Positions 1-9,356 of a stretch of 64,000 bases of DNA are shown here, in pieces. Numbering within the stretch: position 1 is the first letter of the stretch; every line of letters begins with the position of its first letter. The notes beneath the pieces are model-generated. The model saw only the letters and a list, made by a program, of their open reading frames with translations, searched no databases and was not told the DNA's origin. This DNA comes from Scolanthus callimorphus (taxonomy: Eukaryota; Cnidaria; Anthozoa; Actiniaria; Edwardsiidae). Location: the NCBI GenBank assembly GCA_033964015.1, contig CM066923.1:22263086-22327085 (forward strand), read 5' to 3'. A program made the translations under genes and the position numbers.

Positions 1-195
1 AAATGTAAGTCAGGATTATTCCCAAATTGCTTCCTGTTTAACACCACCATACCAAAGTTATGTCGAACCAACAAGTATGCAATAGGCACAGCATGTAATA
101 CTGGGGAAATACGAGGCACAAAATCCCTAAATTCGTTGCGCAACATTGTTGCTTTGCAAGTCTAATGTTTTTCATGAAATTCACAACTTGTCGCG

Positions 196-509
196 CAACC
201 TTATACACTTAATGACTGCTTCCGAGGGAAACATCGAGTTTTGTTTTCCCGAGGTCGAGGGAAACATCGAGATTCGAGGGAAAACAAAACTCGCTGTTTC
301 CCGAGGGTGCAGTCATTAAGTGTTTTATTATATAGCAAAAAGAAAATGCGGTAAAAATAGTCCGCCGAAATTTCTCGCTCTAGCGATGTCGCCCGCGCGG
401 GCAACAATTTTTTAATTGTAGCCCGCGCGGGCTACATTGAATTTGTAGCCCGCCACGTGACCATGATAGAACCAATCAGAGCGCGCGCTTTGATCGAATA
501 AACACGAGC

Positions 510-519
<10 letters not shown>
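196..519. repeat. Direct repeat with palindromic head, copy 1
   Basis: It begins with a foldback (ACTTAATGACTGC near 209, GCAGTCATTAAGT near 308) and continues through a segment with paired GCCCGCGCGGGC motifs to ACACGAGCTAT. The same order recurs at 808-1128 with few differences. The two copies are separated by the composite palindrome at 509-807, which looks like a later insertion. It is a non-autonomous element with no coding capacity; family unknown. Confidence 0.6.
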
Positions 520-543
<24 letters not shown>

Positions 544-544
544 C

Positions 545-575
<31 letters not shown>

Positions 576-807
576 ATGGGCTATTGACTCAGAGGCCATG
601 AGGGCGAGAGGAATAATTGTTTTAGTCAAATCACACTAGTAGGTCAATTTGTATTGCCAAAAAAATGTTTTTGTTCTGGTCATTTGCCATTTTCTGGCTT
701 TCAAATCCGACACTTTTCGCTACTAGTAGGCTATAACTTATAGCCTACTAGTAGCTCAACCAATCAAAATGCAGCATTGATTATAGACCACTAGTGTGAT
801 TTGACTA
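509..807. mobile_element. Composite palindromic element, copy 1
   Basis: Two palindromes lie side by side. The first runs from AACAATTATTCCTCGAG to GAGGAATAATTGTT. The second runs from TAGTCAAATCACACTAGTAG to its complement ending TGTGATTTGACTA. The same pair in the same order recurs at 11729-12004, where the first palindrome is shorter, so they move or spread as a unit. No ORF is present. Confidence 0.55.
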
Positions 808-1128
808 AATAATAATATACACTTAATGAAACAGCGAGTTTTGTTTTCCCGAGAATCTCGACATCGAGATTCGAGGGAAAACAAAACTCGCTGTTTCCCG
901 AGAGTGCAGTCATTAAGTGTTTTATTATATAGCAAATAGAAAATACATGGTTAAAATCGTCCATGTTGTTATTTTTATTTTCCCGCTCTGGCGATGTAGC
1001 CCGCGCAGGCAACAATTTTTTAATTGTAGCCCGCGCGGGCTACATTGAGTTTGTACCTTACCACGTGACCATGATAGAACCAATCAGAGCGCGCGCTTTG
1101 ATCGAATAAACACGAGCTATATAATAAT
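808..1128. repeat. Direct repeat with palindromic head, copy 2
   Basis: Second copy of the 196-519 repeat. It keeps the central foldback, the GCCCGCGCGGGC pair near 1030, and the ACCATGATAGAACCAATCAG to ACACGAGCTAT end, but lacks part of the first arm. Confidence 0.55.
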
Positions 1129-2067
1129 TTGTTTTGATGATCACACATGCGAGCCCAAGGCGGATTTTATCCCTTAGCACCTAATTCCTATTGATTAATC
1201 AGCTTGAATTATAGGCAATATGTTGCGGGACAAGTTGTGTGTTTGATGGAAAAACGAGCAACAAAGCCAGAATTTGTGGCTCAAAGTACACCCGCACTCT
1301 ACTTCGCGCAACAAGTTTTTACAACTTGAAACAAATGTTCTTGTTGCATGACAAGTTGTGCCGGGAGATGAAAAACGCGCAACATCGACCATCAACTTGC
1401 AAGGCAACAATGTTGCGCGACAAGTTGAAGGATTTTGTGAGCCGTATTTTCCCGGCTTTAGCATGCTATACGTCGTCATCGTAGTCAGCAACCAATTTTG
1501 ATAAGAATGATGGTGCAAAGCATGGTATATACCGTACAATTCCAGACAATGCTGAACCTCATCCGATTTGATTTTTTTAGCATGACAAAAATGAAAGATT
1601 TTGCTAAAATAAAATGCTCATTCGGTCGGCTTTCATTGGTTTAGAAGCACACATGCATGCTGAGTTCTCTGGACTCTTATTAACCATGGCAAATCAGCCA
1701 ATCATATAACGAGAATACCAATAATTATTGACAATTTCCTGGGATCTGATTGGCAGGTGCACGGGCTATTTTGCATATTGCCCACAGGCTATATTTTCCG
1801 TATTTCGCCCTGTGTCCCGGATGAAGATTGTTTTGTTTTTTTGCGCAATTCTTTACGCTACCTTTTTTCGCTTCAATGTTTTCGCTGCTTAAGTTACTGC
1901 AAAAAATGCAGGGAAAAATTCACGCAAAATTAAAAAAAACTCAAATACTGAAAAAAGAAGATAAAAGTAAAGCGTGCGCAGGCATGAACGGCAGGAAAAC
2001 AACCAAAGGCATGACATTAAACAAAATATCATTCAAATTTAAATGAGCCATATAATAAACGAATTAT

Positions 2068-2190
2068 TGACCTCACTTGCTCGGTCTGTACAGGAAATAT
2101 CAGACCTCGGTCTTTTTGTACAGACCTTGCCATCGCTCGGTCCGTACTGCAACACCTCGGTCTGATATTTGCTGTAGAGACCTCGCGCTT
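2068..2190. repeat. Foldback repeat
   Basis: Complementary blocks built on CTCGGTCTGTACAG and ATATCAGACCTCGG face CCTCGGTCTGATAT and TGTAGAGACCTCG. It is a short imperfect palindrome with no coding potential. Confidence 0.4.
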
Positions 2191-2209
2191 GGTTACTAAT
2201 CTCTTAATA

Positions 2210-2453
2210 CAGGGTTCGTACATTTTCTGAATGACAAAAATCCAGGATTTTCCAGGAAGTCTTTAGTAATTTTTCCAGGAGTTTTTATTGGGTAGAAATG
2301 CCTATGATAAGTCTGGGGATTTCATAATTTGCAGCCCAAAATCAGATTCAAGAAACTGACTGATTCAACCACCTTTGAGTTTAAACATTTTTCCAGGAGT
2401 TTTCCAGGAAGGGAACGAAAATCCAGGATATTCCAGGATGCATACAAACCCTG
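2210..2453. mobile_element. CAGGG-ended non-autonomous DNA element with TTTTCCAGGA repeats
   Basis: Ends are CAGGGTTCGTACA on the left and ATACAAACCCTG on the right, forming an imperfect terminal inverted repeat. The interior carries several TTTCCAGGA motifs clustered towards both ends. This architecture resembles hAT-type MITEs. No clear target-site duplication is visible. Confidence 0.5.
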
Positions 2454-2932
2454 TATTATATGTGAAAAAGGGCTTCAGAAAATCCCAAACTCACTTACTT
2501 GTATCCAACAAATCGAGGGGCAAATCTCTGAATCTGGTTTTAAATGAATGTGCAGAGATTGCCGACTCGGATGCACTTGGCTTCCACATAGACTGGATGA
2601 GGTCAGCAAAGGCTGAAACATACAAAAATAGACAGAATTATACTTTTATTTGCCTGGGGAGACCTATTGCTTGTAAAATGATCCAGAGGCACTTCGAAAC
2701 CCCTCAGTCTGAATGATACAAAAATTCCTGTGGCAGGACTGGAAATTGTGAGGCAACAACAAATCAGGATAAGGTGACAAAAAAATTGAACTGAGGTGCC
2801 AGCTGGCAACAAAGATTTTGGTACTCTTTTTGAGCTTGATGCCACATGCCGACCAAAAGTTAATATGTTCAGGGGACCAATTTTTACCCTGCATGGGAAT
2901 AATGACCAATCAGGTGGTATTGTGTCCCATGT

Positions 2933-3134
2933 CAGGGCTCGAAATTGTGCCCGAAACAGGCGTAAATACGCCTATAAAATTTCATTTACGCCTAACTTTT
3001 TAGACAACTGTATTTTCAGATTTTACAGTCTTCTCCTAGTTGATTTACGCCTAGTTTTTGGATGAATTACACCAGTAATGTTGGTACAAGGCGTAAAATT
3101 ACGATTACGATTATTTCTTAATTTCGAGCCCTGC
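2933..3134. mobile_element. CAGGG-ended non-autonomous DNA element with TTTACGCCT repeats
   Basis: Perfect termini CAGGGCTCGAAATT and AATTTCGAGCCCTG, flanked on both sides by CATGT (probable target-site duplication). The interior repeats a TTTACGCCTA motif in both orientations. Same design as the elements at 2210, 24406, 40498 and 50759. Confidence 0.65.
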
Positions 3135-3243
3135 ATGTGATTTTGGTATTTTTTCAACGTTTCTCCAGAAGCCCTGCTAAGTGTATTAATTTACTTTGCG
3201 ACACTCATCTGAAATCTGTTATTTTTTCTTAAACGGTACATAC

Positions 3244-3367
3244 CATAAATAAGTTTCCCCTTCATGCTACTCTTGCTGTTAATGCTGTCTCGATAGAGAC
3301 CTTTGAGAAGCTGGTCAGTAAGAGGCTCTGTACTACTAAGGCACTGAAGAATGGAGTTCATAAAGCA
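3244..3367 (-). CDS. USP-like exon with the catalytic cysteine
   Basis: Acceptor TGCTTTCAG, then TGC TTT ATG AAC, giving CFMNSILQCLSS with the nucleophile Cys first. The exon is 41 codons plus one base and ends at TTTATG|GTATGT. The next exon is not visible in the window. Confidence 0.85.
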
Positions 3368-6300
3368 CTGAAAGCAGGAATAATATATAGATTTAGGCAC
3401 TGCCTAAAAGCGGAGCTCCAAGTTAGTTTTATGTCATTTTTAAAGCTCGGTGAAGTTTTTCTTGATAACACAGACAGAAAATGATGTCCCAGAGGTGTGC
3501 AAGGGATGGGAGGGTATTTGCTTAGATTTGAATGACACACACTGTTACATCACTAAAAGCAGTAATAATATCAATAAGTTCATTCCATTTCATTGTTCTT
3601 GATAACACAGAGGGAAAATTATGTTCCAGAAGTATGCAAGGGATGGGAGGGCATAGCTTGGATTAGAATGGCACACACTCTTATACATCACTGAAAACAG
3701 GAATAATAACAATAAGTTCATTCCAGTTCATTGTTCTTGATAACACAGAGGGAAAATGATGTTCCAGAAGTATGCAAGGGATGGGAGGGCATAGCTTGGA
3801 TTAGAATGACACACACTCTTACATCACTAAAACAGGAATAATATCAATAAGTTCATTCCAGTTCATTGTTCTTGATAACACAGAAGGGAAAATGATGTTC
3901 CAGACATGTGTAAGGGATTGGAGGGCATTGCTTAGATTAGAATGACACACTATTACAGTGAGATATATGGGACAGTATATCAGTCTGAAAAAAAGTCTCA
4001 AAATAAACAACAAAAACTAGGATCTAATTCACTTATCAACATCAACATTTTAAAATAATTGGCATGGGTAAAAATAATGGGTTACACAAATCGGCTCCAC
4101 ACTACTATAGCTGGCTCTTGTACTATCCTTATGGTCAGACATGAAAGTCTAACCATTTGCAGATATTAGAGCAAAGGCAGCACCTTCTCCTCAGTTATTT
4201 AGAAAAGACGCTGAGTGTTGGTCCGGCCGGGGTTTGAACCCCAGCCTCCCACACAACAGTCTCCCACTGCGCTAATTACCAGCCAGTGATTTTTTTAGTC
4301 ACAATACCACATAATTTATGCATAGATGTCATGTAAAAATAGAACCAATGCAGGAGTGGGATGCAAGGCTGAAATACAAGGGAGTCTCCTTTGAAACCTT
4401 TTATTTAAGTTCAATTTCATTACCTGCTCAAGAGATAAGGCACTTACAATTTTATGCAAATAAGATGTCGACAAGTCAGGCAATAGTGTCTAAACCTAGT
4501 ATTTTAATGACTGCTTTGGATGATTTAAAGATTTTGTGAATGAACCAAAGTACACCCAATGACCTTCCCAAAATTATTTACTATTTAAAAAGACTTTGCT
4601 TCCCAAAAGTTTTAAAAAAAATTGGAGGGTGAATTAATTTTTTATAATGTGTTTGACCTGACGTCATCACTAACTTGACTAGCATAAATATTTGGGTTTA
4701 ACTCTCCTGTTTAAAAAGAGATAAGATGCAGTATCAACAACATATAAAATGTTTTAATATTTTGAAGTGATATACACTTTAAAATAAGGAACCTATGGCT
4801 TATTTCACTTGTTCAAGGTCATTCAAATTAAAGACTCCTTGAACTGAATATCAATATAATTTATCATATGCCCTTCTCTGAACAAAATATATAGATAAAC
4901 AAATAATATCCAACTTTTGTTAGCCAGAAGATGCACTCAAGAAAAAGAAGTGGATTTTATATATGACTGTACTATATGAAGAGTGATTATTGCAAAGTAA
5001 TTGCAAATTACTCAAGATAGATCATCTGAAATCATGTATAGAATCGTAACAGGTTATTTAATTTAATTATAAGAATGTTAAGAATAGATAAAGGAGGCAA
5101 AAATCTGGTACAGTGAATATGGGAACGTTATTATTTTTGGGCAAAACTGTACAACCTTATTTATAGATATGTAGTTTTTATATTAATCAAAAGAGTTAAG
5201 AAAACGGGTAAAAGGTCATGAGTTGCATCTCTGTAACATGTCACTGAAAATAAACTATTTAGCCTGAAATACTTACTGTATTACCAAGGTTGCGAAGTCC
5301 AACAAGGCCATCTTTACCACTGTGGCTGTTGGGCTGTAAAGAATGTAAAAATGGCATTTGAATTCAGTTCTGATTTGGTGAAATAAACGTTTCTTGTGAA
5401 TATTAACCCAAAACGTCTGATTTCCTATATTCATCTCAAAAATGCCTATTGGTAACCCGGCAAAGACTTCAGGTAATTAATGAGTTCTGACTCTGATAAT
5501 CAGAAACAGTTGGCAAGGAAACTAACCTCCTAAATTTCCAAGAGTTTATACATCTTGGTTCAAACATTCATAATGCAATACTTCAAAGAGTCTAAATAGC
5601 TGAGGAATGGTTGTTCCCACAGCCAAACAGCTGGGTGCAACGATAGGTGATCAATTCAAATCATTCTGTTGCAAACATAAAAAGTTACTGAAAAAAATTG
5701 AATATTGCTTAAGAAAAATGTTATAGGCCTAGGTGTTAGTAAGTCTAACAAAAATCTTGTTATTTTAGTATCCTTCCAGGCCACATTTTCAAATGAGGGT
5801 GAATCATGAAAAAGGCTAGCAGAGAAAGGAGACTAGAAGAAAACAGACAAACCAAAAACAACAGCATAACCAACCATCTAAGCAAGTAAAACATAAAGAA
5901 TGCAGTAACATGCTAACAAAATATTAACAGTCAATATTTAACAGCTCAGAACTCTTCAAGTCTGCCAACATTATATGTACAGCTGCTGCCAGTGTAATTC
6001 AACCTTCAGCTGACTAGCAGATCTCAACTATGTATTGCTTTTCCTTGACTTTCCTACAGTCCTATGTGGGCCAGCCAAACATTCCCATTTGGGATTGCTA
6101 GTAGGTGGGGTCACCTGTCATACAGTTTCAAGCTCCACTGTCCAGGGGGGGTACTCGGATATAAAAATGACGGGGGGGGGGGGGGGGGGGGGGGGGGGGG
6201 TCCGACGGAGTTCCAAATTTCATACCCAAAAATATACCTGAGTCATAAATTTCATACCCAAAAAAATACGTCGGATCCCCCCCCCCCCCCCCGTCATTGT

Positions 6301-8337
6301 CATATCCGAGTACCCCCCTGGGCTCCACTGTAAGTTTTTATATAATTTCATTTTCTGTGACTTTCCTGACTCCCAGAGATTTTCATGCATGGTATAGTTT
6401 TCTTTCTTTCTTTTTTTTGCAGGATACTCAGATGGAGCTACTGAATTACCCCAAACTAAATCTTTAGTGCTCATGATGAAATTGCAACTATTTATTTTTA
6501 TTTGCCTGTCAACAGCTTCCTGTTTCCTCTGCTGGTCCAGGACACGCTATAAATAATAAATGAACTTGGCAATCCAAGGTCAAGCATGTAAATTATTTAT
6601 CATGTACATTTCCTGTCTATTCATTTATCAATGTTATGGATCTGTACATTAAACTGCCTCCGCCTGCTTGGGATTTAAATTATACAACATCGTACAACAA
6701 TATATACTTTATTAATATCTCAAACTTAAAGCCTTGCACAAGTGCACTACTTGTTGGGACCATACTAATTTGCAATATACTAACCCACCACACTGACCAG
6801 GGAACCTCGTAATTGGAGCCTCGCTCTGTGAGGATTTCCCGGCCCTCGGGCAGAGAGGGTGCTAATAAACTAAACTAAATATATACAGCATGATGGGTGC
6901 TGAAATGTCATTTGGGTAATTTTACACACTCCAGATATTTTATCTGTACAACAAATACTGTTGATGGGTGTATTTAAAAAAAAGCAGGTGTAAAGTGTCA
7001 AACTTAGTTAATAATTTATTTCACCTTCATTTAAACAACTCAGTTAGAGATCTATTATTAAACCAAATTTAGACGGTCTACTGTGGTGCTATATCTGAAA
7101 CATTGTTCAAAATATTGTACTTTCATTTACGTGATTAAGTGCTTTGTGTCAAGCAAACTGAGATTTTATCAACAACTTTGAATAGATACAGCTGTCCCAT
7201 AATACTGTATTGTTTTCCTATCTCTTTGGACACTACAGACAGCCAGTTTGTTTGTTCCCAAACGCGTCAGTTATGCTATGGTTTGTAAAAACTGGAACAG
7301 GAAGCAACGCTTGAAGCGGTCACACTATCTACAATATCAAACATAGACAATATCAAACATAGACAATTACACGGCTAGGGAAATATAATTGTTATAATTT
7401 TAAGCAACGTGTTTTCCATTAACAAAACACTACTCACCGAAGAGACTGGCGATGCACTAGAAACAGAGCCAGAGTTTTTCCTTAGATTCTGGGGCGATAC
7501 TGTGAGGATTTCTCTCCTATTTTCATTAACATCAAGAATAAAACTGCTTTTCTTGGTCGCTGTGTTATAAGAAGGAGGACTTTCTGGGCTGCTAGAAGTT
7601 GAAGCGTTAGAACTAGTTGTAGTTGATTTGTAACGACCAAACGAAGGCGATCTGTAGTCAGAATGCGACGTGCTTTGCATGTAAAATGAGCTGCTATCTC
7701 CCGTTTTATGTAGATTTTCCAGTGTTTTCGTCCTCGCCGTTGATGAGATTGCATTAGATCTATAAGCTCTATTATCGTTATAATTGCTGCTTGAAGATGC
7801 CCCCTTTCCCTGAGAGACGTAACTTTTGCCACGCTCGTCTGATAACGACAAGTCAGCTAAATTTGAGTTTATATTAGAGTACGATTTTGCCCTTCTTCCA
7901 GCCAAAGAACTATTTGCTCCAGTGCTAGTTCTAGTGTAGCCAGGCCGAGATCTAATAGATGGTGAAACATCATAGTTTGTTGTTCGTTTTATCGGTTCTC
8001 GATCGTACGATCCCGGCTTAGAGTACGTAGTTGAAGTCCGTTGCGAATAATCGTCCCTTTTAGCAACATAACGAACTGAGCCAAGATCGCGATCGTGGTG
8101 GTACGGACTTGGTAATGGTCCTGGCCCATCGGGGAGCTGTCTGGTTCTACTTAAATATGAACTGGATCCCGTACTCGAAGCGTTCAAAGGCCGCGGGACA
8201 GAGACCCTAGTAGTGGTAGACGTTCTAACCCCAACGGAACTGACTTTAGGTGGAAGACGTTCCCTCGAACTGGCCGTACCGTGCGAATACGGACTCCCAT
8301 TTGACAGTGGAGATCCTCCATACATTCTTACACTCAT
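3244..8337 (-). CDS. USP2/USP21-like ubiquitin carboxyl-terminal hydrolase, N-terminal part (partial gene)
   Basis: Cysteine protease that removes ubiquitin from proteins (USP/UCH family, peptidase C19). Minus-strand exons: 7438-8337 (ATG at 8337, 300 codons, donor TCG|GTGAGT); a weak one near 6442-6546; 5277-5333; 3244-3367. Exon 5277-5333 ends in GLVGLRNLGNT and 3244-3367 opens with CFMNSILQCLS. Together they form the conserved Cys box, with the catalytic Cys as the first codon of the latter exon. The following residues (about LLKGLYRDSINSKS) fit the USP2/USP21 subgroup. The first exon encodes a Ser/Thr/Tyr-rich, low-complexity region with many RS/RT pairs, as expected of the disordered N-terminus of these enzymes. 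The rest of the protease domain, including the catalytic His/Asp, is outside the window. The phase is continuous for exons 5277-5333 and 3244-3367; the second exon is uncertain. Confidence 0.8.
3458..3960. repeat. Tandem repeat, about 136-bp unit, four copies
   Basis: The phrase TTCTTGATAACACAGA recurs about every 136 bp (near 3458, 3596, 3731 and 3867). It is followed each time by GATGTTCCAGA-like, GCAAGGGATGGGAGGG-like and ACACACTCTTAC-like blocks. It sits in the intron just upstream of the catalytic-Cys exon. No coding potential. Confidence 0.75.
4113..4290 (-). mobile_element. tRNA-derived SINE fragment (reverse orientation)
   Basis: Reverse complement of the SINE at 50244-50653. It carries the AGACTTTC/CATTTGCAGATATTAGAGC block, the GTGTTGGTCCGGCCGGGG junction and a degenerate tRNA-like head with a B box (GGTTTGAACCCC on this strand) and a decayed A box near 4270. 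It is not a functional tRNA; the 3' half is missing. Confidence 0.65.
5277..5333 (-). CDS. USP-like exon carrying the start of the catalytic domain
   Basis: Nineteen codons between acceptor TTTACAG and donor ACA|GTAAGT. It encodes the GLVGLRNLGNT motif that precedes the catalytic Cys in ubiquitin-specific proteases. The Cys is the first codon of the next exon (3367). Confidence 0.85.
6142..6321. mobile_element. Foldback MITE with G- and C-homopolymer arms and a 10-bp target duplication
   Basis: Termini CCAGGGGGGGTACTCGGATA and its near complement ending CCGAGTACCCCCCTGG. The insertion is flanked by GCTCCACTGT on each side (6132-6141 and 6322-6331). A target duplication of 9-10 bp is typical of Mutator-like elements, so this is a MULE-type MITE candidate. 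A run of about 30 G (about 6171-6200) and a run of C (about 6278-6292) lie in the two arms. Confidence 0.65.
6442..6546 (-). CDS. Possible second exon of the USP2/21-like gene (uncertain end)
   Basis: After an acceptor TTTATAG, the frame reads RVLDQQRKQEAVDRQ, a charged helix-like segment in phase 0 with the first exon. The end is unclear. An in-phase GT lies at 6441 (TCA|GTAGCT), or a GC donor after GACAG could pair with an alternative acceptor inside the next exon. Treat as a candidate only. Confidence 0.35.
6783..6895 (+). mobile_element. SINE 3'-tail fragment
   Basis: Matches the 3' part of the element at 15365-15738: GGGAACCTCGTAATTGGA, CCTCGCTCTGTGAGGATTTC and CCCGGCCCTCGGGCA, followed by an A-rich AAACTAAACTAAAT tail. 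Only the tail is present, as expected of a 5'-truncated retrotransposed copy. Confidence 0.6.
7438..8337 (-). CDS. First coding exon of the USP2/21-like gene (Ser-rich N-terminus)
   Basis: An open frame of 300 codons from ATG at 8337 to a good donor (TCG|GTGAGT) at 7437. The encoded region begins MSVRMYGGSPLSNGSPYS and is rich in Ser, Thr, Arg and Tyr with no recognisable fold; it is likely disordered. The frame runs 20 codons past the donor before a stop, so the exon end rests on the splice signal. Assignment to the USP gene rests on strand, spacing and compatible phase 0. Confidence 0.7.
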
Positions 8338-9356
8338 TTGTGATTGTCTGGTTTAGTTTCGGCCGCGAATAAAGCTATAAAAAGCAGATATTTCCGAGCA
8401 GACTTCTGTCCAACTCTCTGTTACACACCATGTTTTGTCCGCCATCACTGGACTCTGTCACGTGACTTACAATCCACGATGTCATGGCAACGGATAAAAA
8501 ACATCAGGGGGAGGGGAGGGGTGGGCATGTTTGGCTCGCCGGCGCAAAAACGGGCGTCAGTCAAAAAAGGAACTTATTTATTTGCTATAAAAACACAACA
8601 TTAAATATCAAATACATAAATAATGTAGGTCGCTCTCTTCCTTTCTATTTCTAGTTACCTTTGTACGAAAGTCAGTAAATAATACGTGCCATTATGATCA
8701 CCCAAAAATACAAATCACTGAGCAGAAATGGCGCCCGCAAGATATTTTTATTTTGTTATAGATGTCAGAACAGGGAAAATTACGCTAAGACGTAAATGCG
8801 CATAAAAGATTCATGTAGGATGACGTCACACTCGGCAGGGATCCCGAAACTTTCTAAAGCAGCTAAAAATAACAACAGAACCTGCGTATGGCGCAGGTGA
8901 GCTGTATATAATAATTGCAAAACAAATTATAACAAGAAAAGTTAACAGAAAACCATTTACATGTAAGATTTGCTTTTAGGTTCTCTGTTTAATAACGACG
9001 TGTGGCGGTTTCAGGGTATTTTATCAATGACGTAAACATTTAGGACATTCTTTTGGGCAATAAATTTGAGAAGGGGATTCTTTGGAGATTCAGCTAACAG
9101 TAAAAGCCTTTCACCGATGTTGAAGGATTTGTTTCCATATACAGTATGTCTGAACTTCATTGTAAAGTTTTATCGCGGGTAAGTCCCTCGCCGATGATCG
9201 AGGATTATGATTGGTTTAGACGATACCGAGCTAAAAATAGCTCTTCCGCTTTCGATTTATTAGTTCATCAATTCTACAGAGAACAACTCGCAAAGGCGCC
9301 TAGAAAGTAGGATGAAATAACTACGATATTTTTACCACACTTGGAAGGATATAATA
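8338..9356. promoter_or_regulatory. Divergent intergenic region between the USP-like gene and IkB-like gene 1
   Basis: About 1 kb separates the two start codons, which point away from each other, so both promoters and 5' UTRs should lie here. No TATA box or perfect kappaB site was found in it. A G-rich run (GGGGGAGGGGAGGGG) lies near 8509-8523. The exact transcription starts cannot be read from sequence. Confidence 0.45.

Larger units (their letters stand above)
1..3243. other. Repeat-rich non-coding stretch, probably intron of the USP-like gene
   Basis: No convincing exon is visible on either strand. If the USP2/21-like gene continues leftwards, this is its next intron. It holds two direct copies of a 0.3-kb repeat (196-519 and 808-1128), a composite palindromic element between them, a block at about 1210-1440 with scattered GCGCAACA/ACAAGTTG motifs, a foldback around 2068-2190, and two CAGGG-ended elements. 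The next USP catalytic exon was looked for on the minus strand and not found, so it lies left of the window or in sequence I could not recognise. Confidence 0.5.
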
